Of a DNA stretch of 64,000 nucleotides, positions 47,588 to 56,385 are shown piece by piece (the stretch's first letter is position 1; each line of letters starts with the position of its first letter). The stretch is from Serinicoccus chungangensis. GTDB taxonomy: Bacteria; Actinomycetota; Actinomycetes; Actinomycetales; Dermatophilaceae. Under the pieces are notes generated by a model. The model had not been told where the DNA came from. It made no database searches and saw nothing but the letters and a program-made list of their open reading frames with translations. The stretch spans positions 1,488,001-1,552,000 of the forward strand of contig NZ_CP040887.1 in the NCBI RefSeq assembly GCF_006337125.1, in the 5' to 3' direction. Both the position numbers and the translations under genes were made by a program.

Positions 47588-48783
47588 GCACGGCCACCGA
47601 GAGGCGCACGCCGACCACGACCGGGACCGACACGCTCGCGCTCCCCGGGGCCGACGGCCGGTGGCGCGAGATCACCCTGCACGCCCCGCGGGAGTGGCAG
47701 GAGCACCCGCAGCCCTACACCAGCCGGGTCGCCTTCGCCGCGGCCCACGTGGTGGCCGACCCCTACGGCGACAACACCCCCGGCGCGCCGGCCCGGGTCG
47801 ACTGGGAGTCCACCCTCGCCTTCCGCCGGGGACTGTTCCGCTACGGCTTCGGCGTCGCGGAGGCGATGGACACCGCCCAGCGCAACATGGGGCTGGACTG
47901 GGCGGCGGTGCAGGAGCTGGTCACCCGCAGCGCGGCGCAGGCGGCGGAGCTGGGCGCACGCATCGCGAGCGGCGCCGGGACCGACCACGCCCCCGACGCC
48001 ACGAGTCTGGCCGCGGTGCGCGACGCCTACCTGGAGCAGGTGGACTTCGTGCAGGGCACCGGCTCGCAGGTCATCGTCATGGCGTCCCGGCAGCTCGCGG
48101 CCGCCGCCGAGGACGAGGCGGACTACCGGACGGTCCTGGACCCGGTCCTGGACCGCGCCCAGGAGCCGGTCATCCTGCACTGGCTCGGCGAGATGTTCGA
48201 CCCGGCCCTCGCCGGGTACTGGGGCAGCCCCGACGTCCCGGGAGCCACCGAGGCGTTCCTGCGCCTCGTCCACGACCGTGCCGACGTGGTCGACGGGGTC
48301 AAGGTGTCGCTGCTCTCGGCCGAGCACGAGGTCGGGCTGCGAGCGGCGCTGCCCGACGGCGTGCGCCTCTACACCGGAGACGACTTCAACTACCCGGGCC
48401 TGATCCGCGGTGACGGCACGCACCACTCCGACGCGCTGCTGGGGGCCTTCGCGGCGATCGCGCCGGCCGCGTCGGCGGCCCTCGCGGCGCTGGACCGGGC
48501 AGACCTGGACACCTACGACGCCGAGATGGCACCGACGCTGGCGCTGTCGCGGCACATCTTCGAGCGCCCCACGTTCCACTACAAGACCGGCATCGCCTTC
48601 CTCTCCTGGTTGACCGGGCAGCAGCCCGGGTTCGTCATGGTGGGCGGTCTGCAGTCGGCGCGCAGCGCGGTGCACCTGGCCACGCTCTTCGAGCTGGCCG
48701 ACGAGGCGCGCCTGCTCCCGGACCCGGACCTGGCGGCCCGGCGGATGAGGACGTGGCTGGCGGGAGCGGGGCTGACGCCGTGA
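47584..48783 (+). CDS. DUF993 / dihydrodipicolinate-synthase-like protein
   Basis: The 399-residue protein belongs to the DUF993 group of aldolase-like (DHDPS family) TIM barrels. Recognisable parts are YGDNTPGAPARVDWESTLAFRR, EPVILHWLGEMFDPALAGYWG, DGVKVSLLSAEHE with a candidate Schiff-base lysine, and RLYTGDDFNYPGLIRGDG. The reaction is not characterised to my knowledge; a retro-aldol or dehydration of a keto acid is the family-based guess. GTG 47584 overlaps the Gfo/Idh/MocA stop, and its own stop overlaps the epimerase start, so three enzymes are translationally coupled. Confidence 0.85.
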   Translation: MSTATERRTPTTTGTDTLALPGADGRWREITLHAPREWQEHPQPYTSRVAFAAAHVVADPYGDNTPGAPARVDWESTLAFRRGLFRYGFGVAEAMDTAQRNMGLDWAAVQELVTRSAAQAAELGARIASGAGTDHAPDATSLAAVRDAYLEQVDFVQGTGSQVIVMASRQLAAAAEDEADYRTVLDPVLDRAQEPVILHWLGEMFDPALAGYWGSPDVPGATEAFLRLVHDRADVVDGVKVSLLSAEHEVGLRAALPDGVRLYTGDDFNYPGLIRGDGTHHSDALLGAFAAIAPAASAALAALDRADLDTYDAEMAPTLALSRHIFERPTFHYKTGIAFLSWLTGQQPGFVMVGGLQSARSAVHLATLFELADEARLLPDPDLAARRMRTWLAGAGLTP

Positions 48784-49694
48784 GCCTGGCGGAGGCGGGG
48801 ACCGTCCCGCTGGACGTCCCCTCGGGGCGACCGGCCTCGGTGCCGACGCCCGAGCCCGGGGACCCCCGGCTCGCGCGGCTCTCGCTCAACCAGCGCACCT
48901 GCGCCGGCTGGTCCTTGCGGGAGGCGATCGACGGCTGCCTGGCCGCCGGGCTTCCCGCCCTCGGCGTGTGGCGCGAGCCGGTGGCCGAGGTCGGGCTGGA
49001 GACCGCCGTGCGCTGGGTCCGCGAGTGCGGTCTGCGCGTGTCGTCGGTGTGCCGCGGTGGCTTCTTCACCGGGTCCGACCCGGAGGGGGTCGCGGCCGCC
49101 CACGAGGCCAACGTGCAGGCCATCCGCGAGACCGCGGCTCTCGGTGCGGCCACCCTCGTGCTCGTCCCCGGCGGCCTGCCGGCGGGCGACAAGGACCTCG
49201 TCGGGGCCCGGTCACGGGCGACCGACGCGGTCGCCGCGCTGCAGCCGGTCGCCGCCGAGCACGGCGTGCGGCTGGGCATCGAGCCGATGCACCCGATCTT
49301 CGCCGCCGACCGCGGCGTGGTGTCCACGCTGGGCCAGGCCCTCGACATCGCCGAGCAGCTCGACTCCGAGACGGTGGGGGTCGTCGTCGACACCTTCCAC
49401 CTGTGGTGGGAGCCCGGGGTCGAGCAGCAGATCGCCCGGGCCGGCAGCCGCATCGTCAGCTACCAGGTCTGCGACTGGATCACGCCCTTCCCGGCCGACG
49501 CGCTGCTCAGCCGCGGGATGATGGGTGACGGCCACATCGACTTCCCCGCCTTCACCCGCCAGGTCGCGGACGCGGGCTACGACGGCGACGTCGAGGTGGA
49601 GATCTTCCACGCCGACGTCTGGGCCGCCCCGGGGGAGGACGTGGTCGCGACGATGGCCCGGCGCTACGTGGAGCTGGTGCAGCCGTACCTCTGA
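48780..49694 (+). CDS. sugar phosphate isomerase/epimerase family TIM barrel
   Basis: The 304-residue AP-endonuclease-2/xylose-isomerase-like barrel has an N-terminal Pro/Ala tail, RLSLNQRTCAGWSLREAIDGC at the first strand, and metal ligands in LGIEPMHP, VVVDTFHLWWE, SYQVCDW, GMMGDGHIDFP and VEVEIFHADVW. It probably isomerises or epimerises a keto-sugar or sugar acid. GTG 48780 overlaps the DUF993 stop. It is the last gene of the operon that begins at 41414, and a hairpin follows at 49749. Confidence 0.87.
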   Translation: MSLAEAGTVPLDVPSGRPASVPTPEPGDPRLARLSLNQRTCAGWSLREAIDGCLAAGLPALGVWREPVAEVGLETAVRWVRECGLRVSSVCRGGFFTGSDPEGVAAAHEANVQAIRETAALGAATLVLVPGGLPAGDKDLVGARSRATDAVAALQPVAAEHGVRLGIEPMHPIFAADRGVVSTLGQALDIAEQLDSETVGVVVDTFHLWWEPGVEQQIARAGSRIVSYQVCDWITPFPADALLSRGMMGDGHIDFPAFTRQVADAGYDGDVEVEIFHADVWAAPGEDVVATMARRYVELVQPYL

Positions 49695-49748
49695 GCGCCC
49701 ACCGCCGCGGGCGGCGTATCTGCCGACCTCCTCGAGCCTCCTACCCCC

Positions 49749-49772
49749 TGCACCGGCGCAGGGGCCGGTGCA
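49749..49772. terminator. hairpin between catabolic operon and protease gene
   Basis: TGCACCGGC (49749-49757) and GCCGGTGCA (49764-49772) form a perfect 9-bp stem with a six-base loop. It may terminate the upstream operon, or sit in the 5' leader of the protease gene, whose start lies 19 bases on. Confidence 0.5.
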
Positions 49773-49791
49773 CCCGAGGAGGAGACACACC

Positions 49792-50721
49792 ATGTCGCAC
49801 GACACCATCAACCCGCACGAGCCCGTCGCGCCGGAGGCCGAGCCCGCCGACGAGGTCGGCACGCAGGAGCTCGCCGAGCCGCCGCAGGCCGGCGAGGGCG
49901 AGCAGGAGCAGGAGCTCGCGGGCCACGACATCGAGCCGGTCGCTGCCGTCATGGCGCAGGCGCTGGGCGCGGTCGAGCAGGCCCCGGACACCTCCGGCCT
50001 GCGGCCGGTCGGAGAGGCCACCTACGGCCCTCCGGTGGACGCGGAGACCGTCCAGGGGCCGGACAACCGGGTCCAGATCACCACGACCGGCAGCTACCCG
50101 TGGCGGGTCCACTGCTCGCTGCTCATCACGGCCAACGACGGCTCGCGCTGGATCGGCACCGGGTGGTTCAACGGGCCGAGCAGCATCATCACCGCCGGGC
50201 ACTGCGTGTTCATCCACGCGCCCGGCACGCAGCGGCACGGCTGGGTGCGCAGCATCGAGGTCATGCCCGGGCGCAACGGGGCGAGCCTGCCCTACGGCCG
50301 GTTCCTCGTGCCCCGCGCCCAGCTGCGCAGCGTCCACGGCTGGATCAGCTCGCCGGACCACGAGTACGACTACGGCGCACTGCTCCTGACCGAGCCGAAG
50401 GGCAGCGCCACCGGCTGGCTCGGCTTCGCCAACTGGTCCGACGCCACGCTGAACGGCAAGAGCCTCAACCTCTCCGGCTACCCGGGCGACAAGCCGTCGG
50501 GCACCCAGTGGTACCACTGGAGCGGTGTGGCCGCGCTCAGCGCGCGCAAGGTCTACTACACCCTGGACACCGCCGGTGGGCAGAGCGGGAGCGGGGTCTA
50601 CGTCTTCCACGACGGCGGCCGCTACGCCGTGGCCATCCACGCCTACGGTGGGTCCGGCAGCAACAGCGGGACGCGCATCAACCAGCCCGTGTTCGACAAC
50701 CTCAAGCTCTGGAAGGGCTGA
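49792..50721 (+). CDS. trypsin-like (V8/S1B-type) serine protease without signal peptide
   Basis: The 309-residue protein has a chymotrypsin-fold protease domain (about 95-305) with the full triad: H137 in TAGHC, D193 in EYDYGAL and S265 in GGQSGSG. C108 and C138 could form a disulfide. The first 90 residues are acidic and Pro/Glu-rich, with no hydrophobic signal sequence, so export is unclear; it may act in the cytoplasm or use another route. GAGGAG precedes ATG 49792. The gene after it, nine bases on, encodes a small CarboxypepD-type domain. Closest class by look is glutamyl-endopeptidase-like. Confidence 0.87.
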   Translation: MSHDTINPHEPVAPEAEPADEVGTQELAEPPQAGEGEQEQELAGHDIEPVAAVMAQALGAVEQAPDTSGLRPVGEATYGPPVDAETVQGPDNRVQITTTGSYPWRVHCSLLITANDGSRWIGTGWFNGPSSIITAGHCVFIHAPGTQRHGWVRSIEVMPGRNGASLPYGRFLVPRAQLRSVHGWISSPDHEYDYGALLLTEPKGSATGWLGFANWSDATLNGKSLNLSGYPGDKPSGTQWYHWSGVAALSARKVYYTLDTAGGQSGSGVYVFHDGGRYAVAIHAYGGSGSNSGTRINQPVFDNLKLWKG

Positions 50722-50729
50722 CGGACCGG

Positions 50730-50996
50730 ATGACCGCACGGATCCGTGGCGTCGTGCTCGACGCCGACGGCAGCCCCGTCCCCGACGCCCGCGTGGCGCT
50801 GGAGGCGGGGCCCGCCCCGGTGCCCGACGTCGCCCTGCTCACCGCGGCCGACGGCACCTTCGCGCTGGACCTGCCGGCCCCCGGGGACTACGTCCTGGCC
50901 GTCCACGGCGACGACGCGAGCGCCCGGGCGCGGCTCACGGCACCCACGGAGCAGGTCCTCGAGGTCCGGCTGGTCCGGGCCGTCCCGCCGGCCTGA
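50730..50996 (+). CDS. small carboxypeptidase-regulatory-like (transthyretin-fold) protein
   Basis: The 88-residue protein matches the CarboxypepD_reg pattern: IRGVVLDADGSPVPDARVAL, then TAADGTFALDLPAPGDYVLAVHG. It is a single seven-strand beta-sandwich without signal peptide or membrane helix. ATG 50730 comes eight bases after the protease stop with only weak Shine-Dalgarno, so it is probably translated by coupling. It likely works with the protease, as a substrate, inhibitor or recognition module (inference). It is convergent to the gamma-glutamyltransferase gene with seven bases between. Confidence 0.72.
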   Translation: MTARIRGVVLDADGSPVPDARVALEAGPAPVPDVALLTAADGTFALDLPAPGDYVLAVHGDDASARARLTAPTEQVLEVRLVRAVPPA

Positions 50997-51003
50997 CCAG
51001 GGG

Positions 51004-52719
51004 TCAGGGGGAGTCCACGACGAAGCCGGCCGACCGGCGGTCGTCGGCGAAGCCGGTCACCGTGCCCTGCTCCCAGTCCACCGCCAGCGCCTGCACCGAG
51101 CCGAAGCTGGACCGCTGCGCCGGGTCGGCGACGTCCACGGCATACCCCAGCGACCGCAGGTCGTCGGCCAGCGCGGGCTCCTCGAGCCGCAGCCGCCCGT
51201 CGCTGAGGATGAAGCGCCCGGCCGGGACCGCCTCGTCCAGGGGTTCGCCGTGCAGCCCCCAGCGCAGGACGACCGACGCCGTGGTGCTCGGGATCTGCCG
51301 ACCGCCCGGGGTGCCCACGACGAGGACGGGACGGTAGTCGTCGTCGACCACCATCGACGGCGCGCTCCACGACACCGACCGTCGGCCTGCCTCGGGCTCG
51401 TTGGCGTCCGAGACCCCGATCGCGAAGAAGCGCGACAGCTGGTCGTTGAGGAAGTAGCCGTCCAGGTAGCGCCCGCTGCCCCAGAAGCTGGTGAGGGTGT
51501 TGGTCATCGAGACCCCGACGCCGTCCTCGTCGACCACCGAGATGTGGGTGGTGTTCGGCGCGCTGTCGTAGGGGTCGGCGACCGCCGCCACGCCCCCGTC
51601 ACCGTCGTAGAGGTCCGCGGCCAGCAAGGCGTTGGCCTCCTGGTCGGTGATGCGTCCCACCGGTACGTCCACGAACGCCGGGTCGCCCAGCTCCTCCTGC
51701 ACCGTCCGGTCTGCCACCAGCCACGCCTGGGAGAGCCGGTCCACGAACGCGGCGGAGTCGGGGTCGACGTCACCGATGCCGCCGGCCTCGGCGATCTGCG
51801 CCATCTGCACGATGGCGGCGCCCGGCAGCGGCGGGGCCCCGGACAGGAGGATGTGCCCGGCCAGGTCGCCGGCCGCGGGGGCGGACACCTGGACCTCGTA
51901 GCCCTCCAGCGTGCCGGCGTCCAGCCCCGGGACACCGGCGACCCGGTCGGACAGGGAGCCGGTGTAGAAGGACGGCGCGCCCTCCTCGGCCAGGGTCCGC
52001 ATCGTCGCGGCCAGGTCGGTCTGGACGAGGGGGTCACCGGCCTGCAGCGGCGCCCCGCCGGACCGGAAGTGCGGCAGGTCGCGGGTGGCCTCCTCGCCGA
52101 AGGGGGTCCTCAGCGCCTCGGCGACGAAGTCCGACACGGGGTGCCCGTCCTCGGCGACGGTGATGGCCGGCTCCAGCAGCACCTCCCAGGGGAGCTCGCC
52201 GTGCTCCTCGTGCAGCCGGTGCATGCCGGCGACGAAGCCCGGCACGCCGACACCGTCCTCCGGGACCTCGCCCTGCGCATTGACCACCTCGCGGTAGTCG
52301 TAGTTGACCGCCTCCCCGTCGGCGGCGACGATCGCGACGCCCCCGCCGCCGATGCCCGACGAGGACGGCTGGGTCACCGCGTCGGTGAACGCCGCCGCGA
52401 TCGCGGCGTCCACCGCCGACCCGCCCTGCTCGAGCATCTGCATACCGGCCTCCGCGGCCAGGGGATGTCCGGCGCTCACGCCGCTGGCGCCGAGCGCGGG
52501 CGGCGGCGGCTCCGGTGCCGAGGTGCTGGGTGCGGCCTCCGGGGGAGCGGGCTCGGTGGTGGTCGTGCTCGCGTCGTCCTCCGGCGCGCCGGTGGTGGCC
52601 GCCGGGGGCTCGGCCGCCGTGGTCGGCGCCGCCTCGGGTGCGGGGTCGCCGCCGCTGCAGCCGGCGGTGAGGACGACGAGCGCCACCACGGCGGCGGGGA
52701 GGGTAGGACGAGGGGTCAC
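51004..52719 (-). CDS. gamma-glutamyltransferase-like lipoprotein
   Basis: The 571-residue protein has a lipoprotein signal (VVALVVLTAGC, Cys near 21), a Thr/Pro/Glu-rich linker (25-75), and the Ntn-hydrolase gamma-glutamyltransferase domain: SSSGIGGGGVAIVA in the large subunit and NTTHISVVDEDG at the autocleavage site, with the nucleophile threonine of TTH. GTPGGRQIP lies in the small subunit. It would cleave or transfer gamma-glutamyl groups from glutathione-like or poly-gamma-glutamyl compounds outside the cell. GTG 52719 overlaps the DUF418-like gene stop as GTGA. Confidence 0.9.
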   Translation of the reverse strand: MTPRPTLPAAVVALVVLTAGCSGGDPAPEAAPTTAAEPPAATTGAPEDDASTTTTEPAPPEAAPSTSAPEPPPPALGASGVSAGHPLAAEAGMQMLEQGGSAVDAAIAAAFTDAVTQPSSSGIGGGGVAIVAADGEAVNYDYREVVNAQGEVPEDGVGVPGFVAGMHRLHEEHGELPWEVLLEPAITVAEDGHPVSDFVAEALRTPFGEEATRDLPHFRSGGAPLQAGDPLVQTDLAATMRTLAEEGAPSFYTGSLSDRVAGVPGLDAGTLEGYEVQVSAPAAGDLAGHILLSGAPPLPGAAIVQMAQIAEAGGIGDVDPDSAAFVDRLSQAWLVADRTVQEELGDPAFVDVPVGRITDQEANALLAADLYDGDGGVAAVADPYDSAPNTTHISVVDEDGVGVSMTNTLTSFWGSGRYLDGYFLNDQLSRFFAIGVSDANEPEAGRRSVSWSAPSMVVDDDYRPVLVVGTPGGRQIPSTTASVVLRWGLHGEPLDEAVPAGRFILSDGRLRLEEPALADDLRSLGYAVDVADPAQRSSFGSVQALAVDWEQGTVTGFADDRRSAGFVVDSP

Positions 52720-53804
52720 GACAGGCGCTCCTGCGAGGGTCGGGGGGTGGGTGCGGTCGACCGCAGCCACGGCGTGCGCAGCAGGCGCTCCAGCGGTCCG
52801 CTCCTCCCCTCACGCTGCCACACCACGGCGAGCGCCAGCAGGCCGGCCCACAGCAGGGTGGCGGTGAGCACGCCGACGAGGAAGGGGAAGCCGTCCTCCG
52901 GCTTGATGAGGGCCAGGACGAGCACGTGCAGGACGTAGAGGGTGAGGGCCATCGTGCCGCCGCCGGCCAGCCACCGGCTGACCCGGCCGCGCACGCCCCA
53001 CCGCAGGCAGGCGCCCACGACGAAGCAGGCGCCGGCCGTCGCGCTGACGATCCACAGCGGCATCTGGCCGTGGCCGACGCCGGTGAGGATGCGGGTCCAC
53101 CCGACGTCCGCCTCCGGCCCCAGGGCGGAGTAGGCCAGGTCGGCCAGGATGAAGCTGGCGAGCGCGGTCGTGCCGCCCCACAGCATCAGCCGGCGTTGCA
53201 CCAGGGGGTCGCCGAGCGCGGTCCGCGACAGCCACAGGCCGGCGAGGAAGGGCACCGACCAGCTGGCCAGCGGGTAGGGCCCGGCGATGAGCAGCGAGTG
53301 GACGACCTCGTCCCGGGGCGTCAGCAGGCTGACCGCTCCCTGGGCGTGCCCGTGGACCTCCAGGTCGTGCCAGACGATCCACAGCGGGCCGGCCACGGTG
53401 AGGACGCCGGCCACCGTGAGGAGGTGGCGCGAGGACAGCCGCCACGCCAGGGGGGCGAGCAGGAACAGCAGGGCGTAGGTCGTGAGGATGACGCTCACGC
53501 TGCTGGTGAGGGTCTGCAGCACCAGCCCGAGGGCCAGGAGCAGGACGATGCGCCAGGACAGCTCGCGCCACCGGCGGGCCCCGGTGCGGCCGCGCAGGAA
53601 GAAGCCCATGCCGATCCCGGCGATCGTCACGAAGAGGACCGAGGCCCGGCCGTAGGGGAGGAGGTAGAGCCGTTGCAGGAGGGAGTCGACCTGGATCGGC
53701 CCGACGTTGACGACGATCATGCCGATGATGGCCAGGCCACGGGCGACGTCGAGCCCGTGCAGCCGTGCGGGGCGTGGCGTCGGGCCTGGTTCAGCAGTGG
53801 TCAT
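52716..53804 (-). CDS. DUF418 / acyltransferase-like multi-spanning membrane protein
   Basis: The 362-residue protein has about ten helices. It opens with RLHGLDVARGLAIIGMIVVN, the start shared by heparan-N-acetyltransferase-like and DUF418 proteins, and closes with REGRSGPLERLLRTPWL, typical of DUF418. An acyl-transfer or transport role is possible. ATG 53804 lacks a good ribosome binding site; an in-frame GTG at 53858 lies nine bases after a TAGACT hexamer and may be the real, near-leaderless start (380 residues). It forms an operon with gamma-glutamyltransferase. Confidence 0.78.
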   Translation of the reverse strand: MTTAEPGPTPRPARLHGLDVARGLAIIGMIVVNVGPIQVDSLLQRLYLLPYGRASVLFVTIAGIGMGFFLRGRTGARRWRELSWRIVLLLALGLVLQTLTSSVSVILTTYALLFLLAPLAWRLSSRHLLTVAGVLTVAGPLWIVWHDLEVHGHAQGAVSLLTPRDEVVHSLLIAGPYPLASWSVPFLAGLWLSRTALGDPLVQRRLMLWGGTTALASFILADLAYSALGPEADVGWTRILTGVGHGQMPLWIVSATAGACFVVGACLRWGVRGRVSRWLAGGGTMALTLYVLHVLVLALIKPEDGFPFLVGVLTATLLWAGLLALAVVWQREGRSGPLERLLRTPWLRSTAPTPRPSQERLS

Positions 53805-53926
53805 CGGCGTCCCGGGTGGAGGGCGGAGTGCGGGCCGCGGACAGGGAGCCGTCGGCACCGGGGCTCCAGTCTACGGCGCGGCAGGCTCCTCACCGGGCAG
53901 GCGCCGGACCTCGGGACGGTGCCTGC

Positions 53927-54130
53927 TCAGAGCTCGGGCGGCGTCTCGAAGAGGTCCACCCGCGCCGGGGCGAGGATGGACCGGGAGACGTTCTTGAAGT
54001 CGAAGCGGTCGAGGATGCGGGCGGCGTCCTCGTCGCTGAGGTCGTAGGCGTGCGCGAGCATCCGCACGTGCTCGGTGTAGAACGCGTGCAGCTTGTCGAC
54101 GCCCTTGATGAACTCCAGCTCCTTGGCCAC
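53927..54130 (-). CDS. small hypothetical protein, leaderless start
   Basis: The 67-residue protein is helical, with ELEFIKGVDKLHAFYTEHVRM and LSDEDAARILDRFDFKNVSRS. I recognise no family. I chose GTG 54130 because a TACGGT hexamer lies seven bases before it; a start at ATG 54217 would add 29 residues that overlap the divergent alpha-galactosidase promoter region and look non-coding. It is divergent from alpha-galactosidase. Composition and codon use are like real genes. Confidence 0.55.
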   Translation of the reverse strand: MAKELEFIKGVDKLHAFYTEHVRMLAHAYDLSDEDAARILDRFDFKNVSRSILAPARVDLFETPPEL

Positions 54131-54205
54131 CCGGTGGACCGTAACGAGGCCGTCTGGCCGTGGGGTGGACGCGACATGAACGTTGGGTCGCAGGACCCGA
54201 CTGGA

Positions 54206-54222
54206 CACCGGTGGCACCGGTG
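54206..54222. promoter_or_regulatory. two tandem CACCGGTG palindromes
   Basis: CACCGGTG occurs at 54206-54213 and again at 54215-54222, separated by one base, 16-32 bp before the alpha-galactosidase start. Each is a perfect 8-bp palindrome. It could be the operator of a galactoside regulator not present in the window. Confidence 0.4.
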
Positions 54223-54237
54223 CAGTGGGGTAGGCCG

Positions 54238-56376
54238 GTGACCAATCTGCTGCACCTGCGCGCCGCCGGCACCTCCCTCGTCCTCGACCTGGCCGACGAC
54301 CTGCTCCCGGTGGTCCGCCACTGGGGGAGGGACCTCGGCGAGCTCTCCGACGAGGACCTCGCGGCGGTCGTCACCGCGGGCCGCGTCGCCCACGGGGACA
54401 GTCCTTTCGACACCGCCGACCAGGTCAGCCTGCTGCCCGAGCACGCCCGCGCCTGGCTCGGCCGGCCCGGGGTCGAGGGGTCCCGGCAGGGGCGCGACTG
54501 GTCGCCCGCCTTCCGGACGGAGGGGCCCGCCGAGGTCTCGACCGGGTCCGACGGCACGCAGCGGGTGCTCGTGCGCGCGGCGGACGCCACGGCATACCTC
54601 GCCGTCGTGCTCGAGCTCGAGCTGCACCCGGGCGGGTTGCTGCGCACCCGGGTCACCCTGACCAACACCGGTGAGGAGACGTATGACGTGGGGGCCGTCC
54701 GCGTCGCGCTGCCGGTGCCGGAGCGGGCCGGGGAGCTGCTGGACTTCGCCGGGCGGCACACCATGGAGCGGGTGCCGCAGCGCCAGCCCTTCGACATCGG
54801 CGTGCACAGCCGGGAGGTGCGGACCGGCCGCACGGGCCTGGACGCGGTGCACCTGCTGTGCGCGGGGGAGCCGGGCTTCGGGTTCGGGCACGGGCAGGTC
54901 TGGGCGGTGCACCTGGGGTGGAGCGGCAACCAGAGCACCTACGCCGAGCGGCTCTTCAACGGCTCCCGGGTCCTGGGGTCGGGGGAGCGGCTCGAGCACG
55001 GCGAGGTGCGCCTGGGCGCGGGCGAGGAGCTGACCACCCCGTGGCTGCACGCCGCGCACGGCACCGGCCTGGACGAGGTGGCCGCGCGCTTCCACGCGTG
55101 GCTGCGCAGCCGGCCGCACCACCCCACCCGGCCCCGCCCGGTCACCGTCAACAACTGGGAGGCGACCTACTTCGACCACGACCTGGACCGGCTGCGTGAC
55201 CTCGTGGACCGCGGTGCCCGGGTGGGCGCCGAGCGCTTCGTGCTCGACGACGGGTGGTTCGGCGGGCGCCGTGACGACACGACCAGCCTGGGTGACTGGG
55301 TGGTCTCCCCGGACGTCTGGCCGCAGGGGCTGGACCCCCTCGTCGAGCACGTGCACGCCGCCGGGATGGAGTTCGGTCTCTGGGTGGAGCCCGAGATGGT
55401 GAGCATGGACTCCGACCTGGCCCGGGCGCACCCGGAGTGGATCTTCTCCGCCGGGGGCCGGCGCGGCCTGGAGTCGCGCCAGCAGCACGTGCTCGACCTC
55501 GGCCACGCGGGCGCCTACGCCCACGTCCGCGACCAGCTGCTCGCGCTGCTCGGGCGCTACGACATCGCCTACCTCAAGTGGGACCACAACCGCTACCTCA
55601 ACGACGCCGGCCACACCCCGGGCGGCGAACCGGGCGTGCGGGCGCACACCCTCGCCGTCTACCGGCTCATGGACGAGCTGCTGGCCGCCCACCCCGGGCT
55701 GGAGATCGAGTCCTGCTCCGCCGGCGGCGGGCGCGTCGACCTCGGCGTCCTGGAGCGCACGGTGCGGGTCTGGGCCTCGGACTGCATCGACCCGCTGGAG
55801 CGTCAGCAGATCCAGCGCGGCACCCTGCTCCTGCTGCCGCCCGAGCTGGTCGGCACCCACATCGCCTCCGGCCGGTCCCACACCACCGGCCGCCGGCACG
55901 ACCTGGACTTCCGTGCCGGGACGGCCCTGTGGGGGCACCTCGGGATCGAGTGGGACCTCGCCACCTGCACCGAGGCCGAGCTCGCCGAGCTGGCCGCCTG
56001 GGTGGCCTTCCACCGCACGCACCGGGAGCTGCTGCATACCGGTCGGGTCGTCAACGGCGACCACCACGACGAGGTGACCTGGGTCCACGGGACCGTGGCG
56101 CAGGACCGCTCCGAGGCGCTCTTCCAGGTCGCCGCGCTGGCGCGGCCCGCCACCACCGGTCCGCACCGGGTGCGGCTGCCCGGCCTCGACCCGGACGCGC
56201 GCTACCGGGTGACCCTGGAGCGGCCCGGCCGGGAGCCGCTGGCGGCCGGGCCGGGGGTGGTGCCCTGGGCGGTGGACGGGATCGTGCTGCCCGGCCGGGT
56301 CCTCGCCGAGGCCGGCCTGCCGATGCAGCCCATGGACCCCGAGCACGGCCAGATCTGGCGCGCGGCCCGGGCGTAG
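54238..56376 (+). CDS. alpha-galactosidase (GH36)
   Basis: The 712-residue enzyme has the GH36 layout: N-terminal beta-supersandwich (about 1-310), (beta/alpha)8 barrel (about 320-640) and C-terminal beta-domain. The nucleophile is D449 in YLKWDHNRYLN and the acid/base D515 in WASDCIDPLERQQIQRG; CSAGGGRVDLG precedes it. There is no signal peptide, so it acts on imported alpha-galactosides (melibiose or raffinose type). I start at GTG 54238; the open frame upstream to 54160 looks non-coding. It is followed after nine bases by the alditol oxidase gene and then galactokinase, so galactose released can be phosphorylated. Confidence 0.93.
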   Translation: MTNLLHLRAAGTSLVLDLADDLLPVVRHWGRDLGELSDEDLAAVVTAGRVAHGDSPFDTADQVSLLPEHARAWLGRPGVEGSRQGRDWSPAFRTEGPAEVSTGSDGTQRVLVRAADATAYLAVVLELELHPGGLLRTRVTLTNTGEETYDVGAVRVALPVPERAGELLDFAGRHTMERVPQRQPFDIGVHSREVRTGRTGLDAVHLLCAGEPGFGFGHGQVWAVHLGWSGNQSTYAERLFNGSRVLGSGERLEHGEVRLGAGEELTTPWLHAAHGTGLDEVAARFHAWLRSRPHHPTRPRPVTVNNWEATYFDHDLDRLRDLVDRGARVGAERFVLDDGWFGGRRDDTTSLGDWVVSPDVWPQGLDPLVEHVHAAGMEFGLWVEPEMVSMDSDLARAHPEWIFSAGGRRGLESRQQHVLDLGHAGAYAHVRDQLLALLGRYDIAYLKWDHNRYLNDAGHTPGGEPGVRAHTLAVYRLMDELLAAHPGLEIESCSAGGGRVDLGVLERTVRVWASDCIDPLERQQIQRGTLLLLPPELVGTHIASGRSHTTGRRHDLDFRAGTALWGHLGIEWDLATCTEAELAELAAWVAFHRTHRELLHTGRVVNGDHHDEVTWVHGTVAQDRSEALFQVAALARPATTGPHRVRLPGLDPDARYRVTLERPGREPLAAGPGVVPWAVDGIVLPGRVLAEAGLPMQPMDPEHGQIWRAARA

Positions 56377-56379
56377 GCT
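56374..56379 (+). promoter_or_regulatory. -10 element TAGGCT, leaderless start of alditol oxidase gene
   Basis: TAGGCT contains the alpha-galactosidase stop codon and lies six bases before ATG 56386. The oxidase-galK pair can therefore be transcribed separately. Confidence 0.5.
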
Positions 56380-56385
56380 GACCGG

